NCBI GenBank assembly: GCA_958295665.1 | Contig: OY282558.1 | Span: forward strand, 185,234,015-185,298,014 | Direction of reading: 5' to 3' | Length of the DNA stretch: 64,000 nt | DNA from: Tipula vernalis | Taxonomy: Eukaryota > Arthropoda > Insecta > Diptera > Tipulidae | In this document: positions 12,101 through 21,599 of the stretch, one piece after another | Numbering within the stretch: the first letter of the stretch is position 1 | How the letters are laid out: the number at the start of each line of letters is the position of its first letter | Notes under the pieces: model-generated | What the model saw: the letters and a program-made list of their open reading frames with translations, nothing else | What the model was told of the DNA's origin: nothing | The model's database searches: none | Program-made: the position numbers and the translations under genes

Positions 12101-14300
12101 ATGGTCAGCAATTAGAGAAGATCTAATAAACATTGACAAAATTACAGTTCCGAGATGGCTGGGCACGACGAAACAAGTTGCACTTCATGGTTTCAGTGAT
12201 GCCAGCGAGAAAGCTTACGCTGCAGTTGTATATGCAGTAACAAAAGATGAATATGACAGTAAATCAGTTCTGATAGCTTCAAAAACAAGAGTAGCGCCAT
12301 TAAAACAGAAAAGCCTACCAAGATTGGAATTGATGGGAGCACTTCTACTATCGCAATTGATGAAAATGATAGAAACATCTCAAATCGAGTTAACGGTGAA
12401 CGAGAAAATTCTGTGGACCGATTCCAAAATTGTTTTGGATTGGTTATCAGCGCAACCAAGACGTTGGTCAACCTTCATAGCCAACAGAACCAGCGAAATA
12501 TTAGACACCCATCCTAATGGCAAATGGCAACACGTTCCGAGCAAGGAAAATCCATCCGACATGGCAACCAGAGGAGTATCGTTAAGTGAATTAGTTCAAA
12601 ACAAATTATGGTGGAATGGACCGGTCTGGTTGACCAACAAGAATTCTTGGCCGAAGCAATACCCGAAAAAGGATTACCATGAACTCACAACAGAAGAAAT
12701 GAGGTCTATAAACACCATGCATACCGTAGTAGAGAAAACTTGGTTTGATGAATTCATTGCAAGATTTTCGAGTTACTACAAAATGGCAAAGATTTTGGCA
12801 ATGATTATCCGATTCACAAACAATTTAAGATCAAATCTGTGGCGAAAAAGCGGCAATATTACTAGATGTGAAGTATCCGCCGCAGAACAAATCATTGTCA
12901 AATATGTACAAAGTAAAGAATTATCGGAAGACATCACGCATATTTCTAAGGGCAATCAACTTCCATGTCGCAGCAAATTAAAAAACCTAAATCCTTTCCT
13001 AGACAACGAAGGAATCCTACGCATTGGAGGGCGCATTCAAAAGTCTTCTGCTCCCTTCTCAGTTAAGCATCCCATAATCCTATCAAATCAGGGACATTTG
13101 CCGAAAACAATAGCTTACGACCTGCATCAGTTGTATCATCATGCCGGAATTGGGTTCTTAATCAACACCATTCGTCGTAGATATTGGATATTGAGAGTGC
13201 GACAGTTGGCAAAACAGACAGTGCATAAATGCATAGCGTGTTTTAGACAAAATCCTAAAAAAGAATCGCAAATTATGGGTAACCTACCGGAAGCTCGAGT
13301 TGTCTATTCTCATCCATTCGACAAAGTTGGGGTCGATTACTGTGGGCCGTTTAAAGTTCACACAACACGAAGAAGGGGCCAAGTGCCATCAAAAGCATAT
13401 GTATGTATTTTTATATGCCTCAGTACTAAAGCAGTACATATCGAGGTAGCTATGAGTCTGTCGACTGAAAGCTTTATAGGCGCGTTAAAACGGTTCATAG
13501 CACGACGAGGACTGTGTAGCGCTATATATAGCGGTAATGGTAGTAATTTTCTGGGTGCAAACAACGAGTTAAAAGAGTTGTATGAATTTCTTAAACAAAA
13601 ATTTAATGACATTTCTTCATTTCTTCTTAAAAGCAAAATAGATTGGCATTTTAATCCTCCAGCAGCGTCTCATATGGGCGGTATTTGGGAAGCCGCTGTT
13701 AAAGTTGCCAAGGCGTGCTTGAAGAAAAGATTGGGAGAAACAATTCCAACGTTAGAAGAATTTTCAACATTGATGAGTCAAATTGAAGCCGTAATGAATT
13801 CCAGGCCAATCTGCAGCCAGTCCAATGAAGAGATCGATGCGCTCACACCTGCTCATTTTTTGATTGGCCGACCGCTCACCGATATCCCAGATGCTGACTT
13901 CACGTATAAGAATCCGACACCTACAGCACGATGGCATTTAATTAAGCAGCTGCAACTACACTTCTGGAAGCGCTGGCAGCGCGAATATTTAACGATGTTG
14001 CAAACACGACAAAAATGGTATAACCTACGAAACAATGTCACAGTGGGTGATTTAGTATTATCAGTCGATGACAATTTGCCTCCAACCCGTTGGGCACTTG
14101 GAAAAATTATTGACTTACATCCAGGTCATGATGGCAAGGTACGAGTTGTTACGTTGAAGTTGGGTAACACAGGCAACATCATTAGAAGATCAATTCATAA
14201 AATTTGCAAATTACCAGATGACAATATCAACTCTATTGAATCAACCGATTCAAGGGGCCCGGAATGTTCGAGGATCACTGATGATGATGTAAAAACCTAA
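9132..14300 (+). CDS. BEL/Pao Gag-Pol polyprotein
   Basis: One open frame of 1722 codons; I start at the ATG at 9132 because the six in-frame codons upstream contain no ATG. Domains in order (numbered from that ATG): DUF1759 gag core (about 110-250) and CCHC-type knuckles at C314, C348 and C367. A DUF1758 aspartic protease has LLDSAS with D446. RT carries D773 and YVDD at 849-852. RNase H shows SDAS, ELMGALLL and WTDSK. The integrase has an H2C2 zinc finger and a core with VDYCGPF (D1402) and HMGGIWE (E1520), and the protein ends in a DUF5641-like tail. The middle integrase acid is Gly1468 (GGT at 13533-13535) in YSGNGSNF, where the family has Asp. The stop codon lies inside the 3' LTR. Expected product: a polyprotein that assembles particles and copies its RNA, with integration probably blocked. 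Confidence 0.95.
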   Translation: MEALKKQRGVIKGSMTKLLAYTRTNLDKANIDEIYVKISRTQQLMNEFTEVEKQIFCEDIAIESDLSDFEDNYYAVLAGLNANIRKRSLTTPITQLNNTSFNTSQLQRTEIRLPKIAIPTFDGNYMEWQSFYDIYTSTIHSKDDLTAAIKFQYLKGLVKGEPAALIRHFPITDANYNEAFQKLIQRYDRKHYTITTFIKTFMEHPAITQPTSTNIRKMADAFDEVIRGLKALGTNAESRDHWLIYIALTKVDSESRALWAQETAGTDSETFDKLLKFLNKRTVALETEKGFSQKLQSTRSTKLRTFTTTTFPVCSICNQGEHLIHQCEKFKTMSAEQRSTMIKTMSRCFNCLSKSHRGYDCKSKARCQKCHRKHHSLLHEAVLDYNSNQDDTNRVTTEVITPKDQSAKSTTCANTSVNVARTILPTAIINIRDRHGEFHIIRALLDSASESSFISESCVQHLNLDRHHGRLLIKGIGESTVGQTRGTSELWIAPTRDTQPEWKVDAYIVSKIVTKRTGCSNTFDDNVILSDIPLADPTFNEPGTIDVLLGVDIFAKAMQGETRALSSGLIAMKTIFGWVIAGTSKVSDQPETANFNILIDIDRSLRQFWEVEEIPSPHSQSTEEEACEKLYTTTTTKSEDNKFNVRLPFRERSGTVGSSFHVAMSRLYFVERKFRVNNDFKDMYKQFMREYIELGHMSKIKGPVSQGIYYLPHHGVLRESSSTTKLRVVFDGSAKATNGVSLNDVLMVGPTIQDSLTQILIRFRQHKFVLTGDIEKMYRQVWMSEDDRRHQNILWRDDPRMPVQRYQLNTLTYGIASAPFLAIRSIQQVGIMNLKTSPSAARTIMRDFYVDDLMTGAETNQELLMLMKSVINLLSNHGFNLRKLRSNSSSLQSFIEVNQSNTVKSISSYPTSIKVLGLSWEPNHDTFKFSCQLSDCKVHSKRTLLSEASKIFDPLGWISPLTVKVKILFQNLWLQDLLWDDELPNYIRQSWSAIREDLINIDKITVPRWLGTTKQVALHGFSDASEKAYAAVVYAVTKDEYDSKSVLIASKTRVAPLKQKSLPRLELMGALLLSQLMKMIETSQIELTVNEKILWTDSKIVLDWLSAQPRRWSTFIANRTSEILDTHPNGKWQHVPSKENPSDMATRGVSLSELVQNKLWWNGPVWLTNKNSWPKQYPKKDYHELTTEEMRSINTMHTVVEKTWFDEFIARFSSYYKMAKILAMIIRFTNNLRSNLWRKSGNITRCEVSAAEQIIVKYVQSKELSEDITHISKGNQLPCRSKLKNLNPFLDNEGILRIGGRIQKSSAPFSVKHPIILSNQGHLPKTIAYDLHQLYHHAGIGFLINTIRRRYWILRVRQLAKQTVHKCIACFRQNPKKESQIMGNLPEARVVYSHPFDKVGVDYCGPFKVHTTRRRGQVPSKAYVCIFICLSTKAVHIEVAMSLSTESFIGALKRFIARRGLCSAIYSGNGSNFLGANNELKELYEFLKQKFNDISSFLLKSKIDWHFNPPAASHMGGIWEAAVKVAKACLKKRLGETIPTLEEFSTLMSQIEAVMNSRPICSQSNEEIDALTPAHFLIGRPLTDIPDADFTYKNPTPTARWHLIKQLQLHFWKRWQREYLTMLQTRQKWYNLRNNVTVGDLVLSVDDNLPPTRWALGKIIDLHPGHDGKVRVVTLKLGNTGNIIRRSIHKICKLPDDNINSIESTDSRGPECSRITDDDVKT
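14252..14264 (+). promoter_or_regulatory. Polypurine tract
   Basis: AAGGGGCCCGGAA directly before the 3' LTR, in the position of the plus-strand primer. The tract is interrupted by pyrimidines, so only the AAGGGG part is convincing. Confidence 0.5.
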
Positions 14301-14776
14301 TCTAAAAATAGTTAAATTGATTAGTTTTTACATAAATTGTATTATAAATCGCTTTATGTTAAATTTTTACCTTTTGTTTATATCCAAGTTAATGACAGAT
14401 CACTTTATAAATTTCAACACCAGGAAAACCATAAATGTAGACCAAATATAAATGTAGACCAAATATTAACGTAGACCAAATGAGTGCGTTTCATGTTTGT
14501 AACTATAAATATTAATGGCCATCTATCAGTAATAACTAGTATTAACTAAATGTCAATTATGTAATTGTCCATAACCAAAAAAAATTGTAATCTTTCTTCT
14601 TTTACGAACTCTTGGAGAGTCAACAACACAAATAAATTATAAATTATAAAATAAAATAAAAATAAAACAAAGAAATAAATTGCCGATAAAATAAAATACC
14701 ATTTGGCTCCAATTACTTAAGCAAGACCAAATTTAAGATTATACGTTGAATTAACAACGTTTCGGTAATTAATCCA
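14265..14776 (+). repeat. BEL/Pao 3' LTR
   Basis: 512 bp, the partner of 8222-8733. Its first 36 bases encode the last codons and stop of the polyprotein. Confidence 0.95.
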
Positions 14777-14781
14777 TACTA
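14777..14781. repeat. Target site duplication, right (TACTA)
   Basis: Exact match to 8217-8221. It marks the point where the older gag resumes. Confidence 0.9.
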
Positions 14782-15414
14782 TTCGATGGATCATCGACAG
14801 ATTTTTATATCGTGTGGAACATCTAGATCGGTCTAATAAAATTCCATTGGAGAATTTAGTTAACGATTTTCACAATTTATTGCCGAAAACCGAACCAACC
14901 GATATCTGGAACGCAGTGGTTTCGTTCAGTGGGAAAATTTGACGTCGAAATTCGGCAGATCATTGTGACTAGAAAACAAAAACCAAGTGAAAATTTTATG
15001 GATTTTTATTCTGAGATTTTAGACGCAACTTTGTCTCTTAACCAACTATTGCCAGAATCAGAGATTTTTTTTATATCACGACAAAATATGAGTCCGCAAT
15101 TGCAGTTAAAATTGGCCGGTCGGAAAATATTTTCCGTTCATGACGTCGTTAATCAGTGTATCGACATCAAAGACACCTGGAGTCGAGTGAATCAAACGCA
15201 TCGTAAGTTTGTCCATGAAATTTCAGATGTTTTCAAACCATCGGAGTGTTCTAACCGTTTTAATACACCGCAAAACTATCAACCTGTACATCACAGTTGC
15301 GAAGCATCGCAGACGTCACCTATGGTTAATGCCGTATCAAATAGTCGAGTTGGAAGCCAATTAAATGCATCTATATACCGAACACCACCTCCAAATGTAG
15401 CTACACAGTTTTAA
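14782..15414 (+). pseudogene. 3' gag part of split Ty3/gypsy element
   Basis: It continues the gag begun at 7850-8216. DRFLYRVEHLDRSNKIPLEN opens right after the BEL insertion. After a shift, a long frame (14929-15414) follows with the typical RKQKPSENFMDFYSEILDAT and QLLPESE segments and a hydrophilic tail. No zinc knuckle is visible. The last part is rich in Asn, Gln and Ser. The product would be the capsid precursor; the frame is broken at least twice, so it is non-functional. Confidence 0.65.
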
Positions 15415-15698
15415 GCATGACATGCCTACCTGCCTCCCCAAACTGGAAATGTTAAATGCATTAATGAACGGAAAACCAACGCAGGCAAATGACACAACCT
15501 GGAGTTCATTTTGACCAAGCAACACAGACACCCAGGACTCAATCAGAGGAAGCAGCTTCCAATACATGTCCGAAGCTCTACCAAACATATTCATTAATCA
15601 TTCGTCAAATTTGTTTAATCCCGTGCATGATTCGGGATATCCTCCACAAAATACGGCTGATCAGGCAACACAAACCTTAACGGTCCATGCCAAATAAT

Positions 15699-15721
15699 CC
15701 CCCCCCCCCCCAAAAAAAAAA
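15699..15721 (+). repeat. C13-A10 homopolymer tract
   Basis: Thirteen C followed by ten A, located between the gag and protease frames of the old Ty3/gypsy copy. Such a poly-C run is out of place in this AT-rich sequence. Confidence 0.9.
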
Positions 15722-16160
15722 TTATCTCAGGTTCTTATCATCGGTACGGCTTACACAGGTCTATTAGATAGTGGAGCTAATATCAGCGTACTTGGAACTG
15801 GTTCGGAACAGTTTTTGGAACAATCTAAACTTAAAATTCATCAGCTACCCTCTTTCTTACAAACCGCAAGTCGCGAAAAACAACCCATTCTGGGCCATAT
15901 TGTTCTTCCGGCCTTTTATCAAGGAACAGTAAAGCGCATACGTTTCCATATAGCTCCTGGTCTAGTAAAACCGCTTTATCTGGGAATAGATTTTTGGAAT
16001 GCTTTTGGTCTTAGGCCTATTATAGTTAGTTTTTTGGACATACAAGAGCCTACTGTCATTCTAAGTAATCGTTACGAATTCTTGCCTGAACAAGAAAACC
16101 AACTGGGCAAAATAATCGACATGTTCCTATGTCCCATTATAAAGATGGTTTAGGAAGAAC
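15722..16160 (+). pseudogene. Ty3/gypsy protease remnant
   Basis: The frame contains GLLDSGANISVLG (the DSG active site of retroviral-type aspartic proteases). About 65 residues later comes PLYLGIDFWNAFGL, the conserved G-[IV]-D-F-W segment at the C-terminal side of these proteases. The domain itself looks well preserved, but flanking frames are broken. It belongs to the same copy as the gag at 14782-15414. Confidence 0.75.
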
Positions 16161-16199
16161 GAGTCTTGTTTCTCATACAATCGATGTTTGGAATGCTGT

Positions 16200-16600
16200 G
16201 CCTGTGAAATAACGATACTATCAAGTATCACCAGCGATTCAGGCAGAAATCGACTTGGAGTTGGATAGAATGTTGGAGTTGAGGGTTATAGAAGAATGTC
16301 AGAGTGCATGGTCTTCACCCGTCACCCTTATTCGCAAGGGCATTGTTAAGGTGAGGCTAAGTCTTGATGCTCGGAAAGTGAATGCAGTCACTGTTAAGGA
16401 CGCATATCCATTGCCATTAATAGCCGGATTGCTTAGTAGGTTAGAACCCACTAAGTAAATCTCGTCTATAGATCTTAAAGATGCCTTCTGGCAGGTCTCG
16501 CTGGATCCACAATCAAGGGACAAAACTGCATTCACAGTTTCGGGCCGATCTCTATACCAATTCACCGTAATGCCTTTCGTTCTGTGCATCGGGTGATCCG
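16200..16600 (+). pseudogene. Ty3/gypsy RT N-terminal remnant
   Basis: LELRVIEECQSAWSSPVTLI, then VRLSLDARKVNAVTVKDAYP, a stop, and SSIDLKDAFWQVSLDPQSRD with the first catalytic Asp. It breaks off after a TVMPF motif. The part of RT that should carry YxDD is deleted, and the sequence jumps to the connection domain at about 16613. Confidence 0.75.
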
Positions 16601-16612
16601 GAATGGATCTGG

Positions 16613-17173
16613 ATGGATTCGGAAAAGGTGAGTTCGATAACGGACTATCCAACTCCCAAAACCATCCGACAGCTAAGACGATTTCTGGGAATGGCAGGGT
16701 GGTATCATCGATTCATCTGTAACTTTGCCACGATATGCTCTCCTCTTACTGATCTTTTAAAAGGCAATCAAAAATTGGCATGGAATGATGAAGCTCAACA
16801 AGCATTCGATCTTCTGAAAACCTCTTTAATCACGGAACAGCGTTTGCGTTTGGATGACGGTATTGAGTATCCTATCGCATATTATTCACATAAACTGAAC
16901 TCTGCCCAGCGTAAGTACAGCGTAACAGAGCTCGAGTATTTGTCCACGGTAATGATTGTGATAAAATGTTGGCCATATGTAGAAGGGTATGCTTCCACTA
17001 TAATCACCGATCACGCGAGTTTTCGATGGTTAATGGATCAAATGGATTGGTCCGGACGACTTGCGCGATGGAGTCTCAAGTTACAAGGATTTAATTTAAA
17101 TATTGAGTACTGCAAGAGATCGCTGAACGTCGTTCCGGATGCCATATCCAGAATCTATTTGAAGCTCTCATAA
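16613..17173 (+). pseudogene. Ty3/gypsy RT end and RNase H remnant
   Basis: VSSITDYPTPKTIRQLRRFL and GMAGWYHRFICNFATICSPL are the RT thumb/connection signature. The RNase H part has YYSHKLNSAQRKYSVTELEY and ends with LNVVPDAISR. The RNase H front half (first Asp) is deleted between residues about 80 and 85 of the frame. No integrase follows, and the element ends by about 17.25 kb without a recognisable LTR. Confidence 0.75.
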
Positions 17174-17546
17174 AGTCTGATGCTGTCATTGATGGTGATG
17201 CGAGTTTGCCTCCTCTGCATGTGGACCTTGACGATGATAGCGTTTAATGATGATATTTACGTTGGCAGTTAAGGAAGGTTAAAGGAAAATCCAAACATCA
17301 AATCGAATTACAGAGAATTCGAGAGTAAATTATATATACTTCATAACGGTGATCAAGACCAACTATCTGATGTTTCAAGTTTAATAGAAAAATCAAGACA
17401 AATTTTAGAGCTTGAATACTATGTTGTATTAATAATCTTTTTTAACCATTTTAGTAAAGCTTTTAATTTTATTTTATTTTTGATTAACTTTTACAAATTT
17501 TCTTTTACCTTAATATCTTTTAAATGCGTATACGTTAACACCATCA
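17174..17546. other. P450 A 3' flank
   Basis: End of the old Ty3/gypsy copy and 3' flank of P450 gene A. On the minus strand, candidate AATAAA polyadenylation signals lie at 17473-17478 and next to it, about 70 nt after the stop codon. Nothing else is recognised. Confidence 0.5.
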
Positions 17547-19406
17547 CTAGTATTCAACATCGTTAAATACAAAATGTAATTTTCCAACTGGAGCATTTAT
17601 AAAATCACTGTGATATTTTAAATTTTCTTTACTATTCCACACAATGTGGTAGTCACGTAGTAGTCGTGCGATTAAGCATTCCACCTCTAATTCTGCAAAT
17701 CGGCGACCAATACAAGATCGTGCACCAAAACCAAATGGTAAAAATGCGAAAGGATGTGTTGTTGCTTTTGTTGCTGAACTCTTCAACCATCTCTCGGGTA
17801 TGAACTTGTCTGGTTCGGGAAACTGTTCTGCGTCACGTTGTGGGACTAGATTACCCATGGAAATATCAACCTGCGTACGTATCAAATATAAAAGGTTATA
17901 ATAAACTTAATTTAATAGTTTAATTTAAATTACTTACACCCTTTGGTATTTGGTATCCTTGAAGTACTAAATTTTGTCCAGTTTCTCGAAAATTACCAAG
18001 CAGAACGGGATTTAAACGGATAGCTTCTTTCAAGCATGCTCTTAAATATGGGATATTTGCCAAATGGTCTGGTTCCAATAATGATTCTTTGGTTGGTAAA
18101 AATGTTAAAATTTCTTCACGCAATTTTTGTTGCTTATCAGGATTTCTCGATAATGCGTATAAAACGGTTAATGCCATCGAACCGGTCGTATCTGCACCGG
18201 CAAGGAGCATATCAGCGGCCATTGTAACAGCAGTTGGTCGATCAATTTTAATTAATTTTTGTAAAATACTTTCCTCTGTCGTTCGTGTATCATTTTTATT
18301 TGCTTCCATTTGATCCAATGATCGTTGAATGCAATTTAAAATTATTTCGGTAATTCCATCCAAATTTTTCATGAACTTATTGAATAACGGGGTTTTATAA
18401 TAGCGCCAAAGCGAGGCTGATAGTTCTAATTTAAAAAGATTGACAAATATTTCACGAGCAGCTGTCACTAATTTATGACCTTCGGAATTGGGATCATCGT
18501 TGAGTATAGAATTAAGCCTTGTATCTAATGCAATAAATGAGATTGATTCGATCGCCCATTTATGAACGTCTGTACCAAACGAATCCCACACTTGATTGTC
18601 ACCATCACGATCTCGACGAATTCTAAAATTAAGTGTGATATGCAAATAAGTAATAAATAAACTGATAAATCAAACGTACTTTTGAGAAAGTTCTTGGGCA
18701 ATTTGATCGACACCTGGAACATATTGTTTAACAATTTTAGGTTGTAACATCACTGGATTTACTTTTGTACGAACCGATTGCCAATTTTCACCTTGCCTAA
18801 AATAAAGATAATTTTTTTGATCGATTAATATAAAACCAAATTAATAATAATTAGCTCTAGATAACAAAATTCATACTCGGCTAAAAGTCCACCATTGTTT
18901 CCAAATATGTCAGGCCTTAATACGGTACGATAATATTTAACGGTTTCGTTACCATTGCGTACTGGAATTGTGCCTTCCGTACGTAACACTTTTTCAAAAT
19001 CATTCGGATCATAAGTACAAACGATATCTTTTCGCCCTGGTATGCCACCGAGTTTGACTATTTTGCCGTAATTTTGATTAAGCGTCAGGTGAAATTTTTT
19101 GAATTCTACATTGTAAAATTGTCCGCCTGGTAAAAAATGACGTATACCAACCGATGGAATTTTTTTATACGGTATAGCCTTGTCCCATTCCGTTTCGTTT
19201 GCCTTTAAATGTCGGATTATTAATTATTTTATGAAATTTTGTTTTAGATAAGATAAAATTGTTAATTTATACAAATTAAAATATGTAATATAATGTACCT
19301 TAAATTCCCGCTTAGTCCATAAATTTCTTGAAATATTAAAACAATTACGTTGTAATATTAAAGCAGCGTACTGAGGCGTCACCACTGTCTTAACACTCTT
19401 AAACAT
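17547..19406 (-). CDS. Cytochrome P450, mitochondrial CYP12-like (copy A)
   Basis: Five exons, minus strand: 19406-19299, 19202-18877, 18796-18680, 18622-17938, 17870-17547. They total 1560 nt, 519 residues plus stop, with GT-AG introns of 57-96 nt. The N-terminus is basic and lacks a membrane anchor, as in a mitochondrial targeting peptide. Conserved elements are WQSVRTKVNP (helix C), AGADTT (helix I), EAIR (ExxR), FIPERW (PERF) and the heme loop FGFGARSCIGRR with the Cys ligand and the basic residues typical of ferredoxin-served mitochondrial P450s. Overall sequence resembles insect CYP12 proteins, which are associated with xenobiotic metabolism. The substrate is unknown. No break is visible, so this looks functional. 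Confidence 0.93.
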
Positions 19407-19477
19407 TCCTAATATTGGTAAATATTAAACAAAACTGTAAAAATTAACGTTCATCGGTTCATGAGAACCAGACAGAG

Positions 19478-19516
19478 ACTGAGTATGAGTACGATATTTA
19501 ATAAAATTCTATTATA
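19478..19516 (-). promoter_or_regulatory. Core promoter of P450 A
   Basis: On the minus strand, TATAATAG (19516-19509) lies about 30 nt before TCAGT (19482-19478), the arthropod initiator. The A of TCAGT at 19480 would give a 5' UTR of about 74 nt. The same pair of elements occurs in front of copy B. Confidence 0.5.
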
Positions 19517-20398
19517 ATAAAATTGTTGAATACAAATAAACCGATAAAAATTACGTTAATATTATGCTCAGAGTGTAGTTTAAGAAACACGCTCTTTTCG
19601 AGAAACTTGTTAGTTTTTGAGTATACACAGTTTACATTTAATAAAGTTAACTTCTATTCTATTTTAATCGTCTTAGAAATCATCGTAAGACATAATATTG
19701 TGCACCAATATAAATTACAGTCGATTCATAATGTTCAATAAAAATATAAAATCGGCCAGCAAAATAACAGAAACCTGTTCCTGAACGGAATTATAACAAA
19801 GCATTAAAAAACACTGTAAAGTATTTTTATACGGAAACGCTTGTCGTAAATTCTTTATGCAAATCTTTTTGTTGTGAAGAAGTTACGGCACGACTTATGT
19901 TGTGGTAACATAAATACTTAAAATATCAATTTTTACTTTACGTTTATATATGTACTGTCATATTCAAATGTATTGTATACCTATAAAAAAAAGCTGGCAA
20001 TAAACCGGCACCAAAACAATTAACATTTCAGATACAAAAAATTAACAAACCAGTAATTTAATGTGCAACATATAAAAATTGGTTGGCATGATAGAAAATA
20101 ATTTTTTGGAGCAAAATATAATAAATTGGCAACATTTACAACTTATTGGAACTATTAGAAGGGAATTTACTGCCTGCTATGAAAAATTAAATGATAAATT
20201 AATTTTAAAATATTTTGGAACAGGGAGGTTTATATACAAATTGCTTCGTCAACCTTGCGGACACAAATAAAATATTAAATAATTTGTTTCGATTTAATTA
20301 TTCGATTTTAAATTATTTTTTTGTATTCACTAAATTTGCTCCTAAATAATATATTTGTCGCCAATAATTAATTTTGATGCCCAATGTTACATAATATA
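19517..20398. other. P450 A upstream region
   Basis: AT-rich. The first ~230 bp are alignable with the region upstream of P450 B (shared AAACACGCTCTTTT and TATTATGCTC... blocks). A small frame at 20088-20270 has no recognisable motif. Confidence 0.5.
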
Positions 20399-20427
20399 AA
20401 GCAAACGTAATGCTGTTACGTTTGCTT
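20399..20427. repeat. 12-bp perfect hairpin
   Basis: AAGCAAACGTAA and its exact reverse complement flank a 5-nt loop. Significance unknown. Confidence 0.6.
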
Positions 20428-21599
20428 AGTCAATCAGTGAGCAGTCATGACAAAGACTTGTACGAAATGTATTACTTACATTTAATGAGTAGAGGACAAC
20501 TAATTTACAGGAAATTAAATCCTCTGTTGCAAATATCGATTTAAAGATCTGTCGATCGGATAGCCGAAACTATTGCAAACTCATGTGCTCTATCTATGTC
20601 CTCTACTTGCAGCAAAATAAGGGATCTGATTGTCTAGAAAATACGTGCTGGTTTCAATGAGGGGTATTTTTCATCAGTTTTATCATTGGAAAAACAAAAA
20701 TCTCCCTCATCCATTAACTTCGAGCCAGCTTCAAATGTCAACCCTAATCCAACATATGCTTCAAAATGTGGCACCTAATTGTCAAATTTACCCATCTCAA
20801 TAAGGATAATCTAGCCGAAGTTTTGGTTCCATTTAGCTCAGTTTGAGCCTTCTGTTACGAAAACTGCAATTACTGATATTGTCAACGACAGCCTAGGGAT
20901 TTCTAATGCCATAACAACGATGTGCATTTTCCAACAACTTAAATTTTCGGCAGCGTCTTATGTATCGACTGCACCGTATACAGTGGCATCCTCGATTATT
21001 TATTTCACTCCATCATAAATACTCTATTTTGAGCACAGAAGCTCAATAGTGTGTAAATGAAAGAGGTGTACAACATAATTTTATTTAAAAAAATTAATTA
21101 TTTCAGCCAAGATTACTTCTAAGATGGTTTGTTCATTCATAATGGGGTATGCTCTTTCAATTTTTGCTTGTATGTTAATTAGTATTCCGTATTTTTATTT
21201 ATTGAGGGCATCCAGTTGAAAGATCTTGACCGGTTCATCTTACTTGAATACTAAGTAGTCACCGACGAATAACGACATTCAGATTTGTTTCTGTTTGGAT
21301 TTATGTTAAACTCTTTGCATCACAGATTCTACAAGTCTCAATTCACAAATTAGAATTTAAAATGTAGAAAAGTTGAAAATACAAATATTTTTGAAGTCTG
21401 GTTGACCCGAAAGTCAAAGCATGTTTAGCGCGAACAAATGTTCAAAAATTTATCAAAATCAGGCAGCCTCCTCGATCACTCCCACATCAGTAACAGAGGT
21501 TCGCTCTAATCTTTAAACGCAGGACTAACCACCTATATACTTTCTGAAAATAGCAAAATACTTCAAGTATTCGTATGGTAAATCAAAAGAATTTTGATA
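20428..21599. other. No feature recognised
   Basis: Less AT-rich than its flanks in places (about 20640-20960), but all frames are broken. It may be the 5' part of the non-LTR remnant that follows; I could not confirm this. Confidence 0.3.

Larger units (their letters stand above)
8222..14776 (+). mobile_element. Complete BEL/Pao LTR retrotransposon
   Basis: A 6555-bp element with two 512-bp LTRs (8222-8733 and 14265-14776). The LTRs start TG and end CA and differ at one visible base (GGG versus GGA near 8390 and 14425). A perfect 5-bp target duplication TACTA flanks it. It carries a primer binding site, a 380-nt leader, one uninterrupted gag-pol frame and a short purine tract before the 3' LTR. 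Near-identical LTRs mean a very recent insertion. It landed in the gag of an older Ty3/gypsy copy. Protease, RT and RNase H signatures look intact; the integrase core has lost one catalytic Asp. Confidence 0.97.

Noticed and set aside
20088..20270. 60-codon frame upstream of P450 A
   Set aside because: No motif, no promoter or splice support, AT-rich; likely chance.
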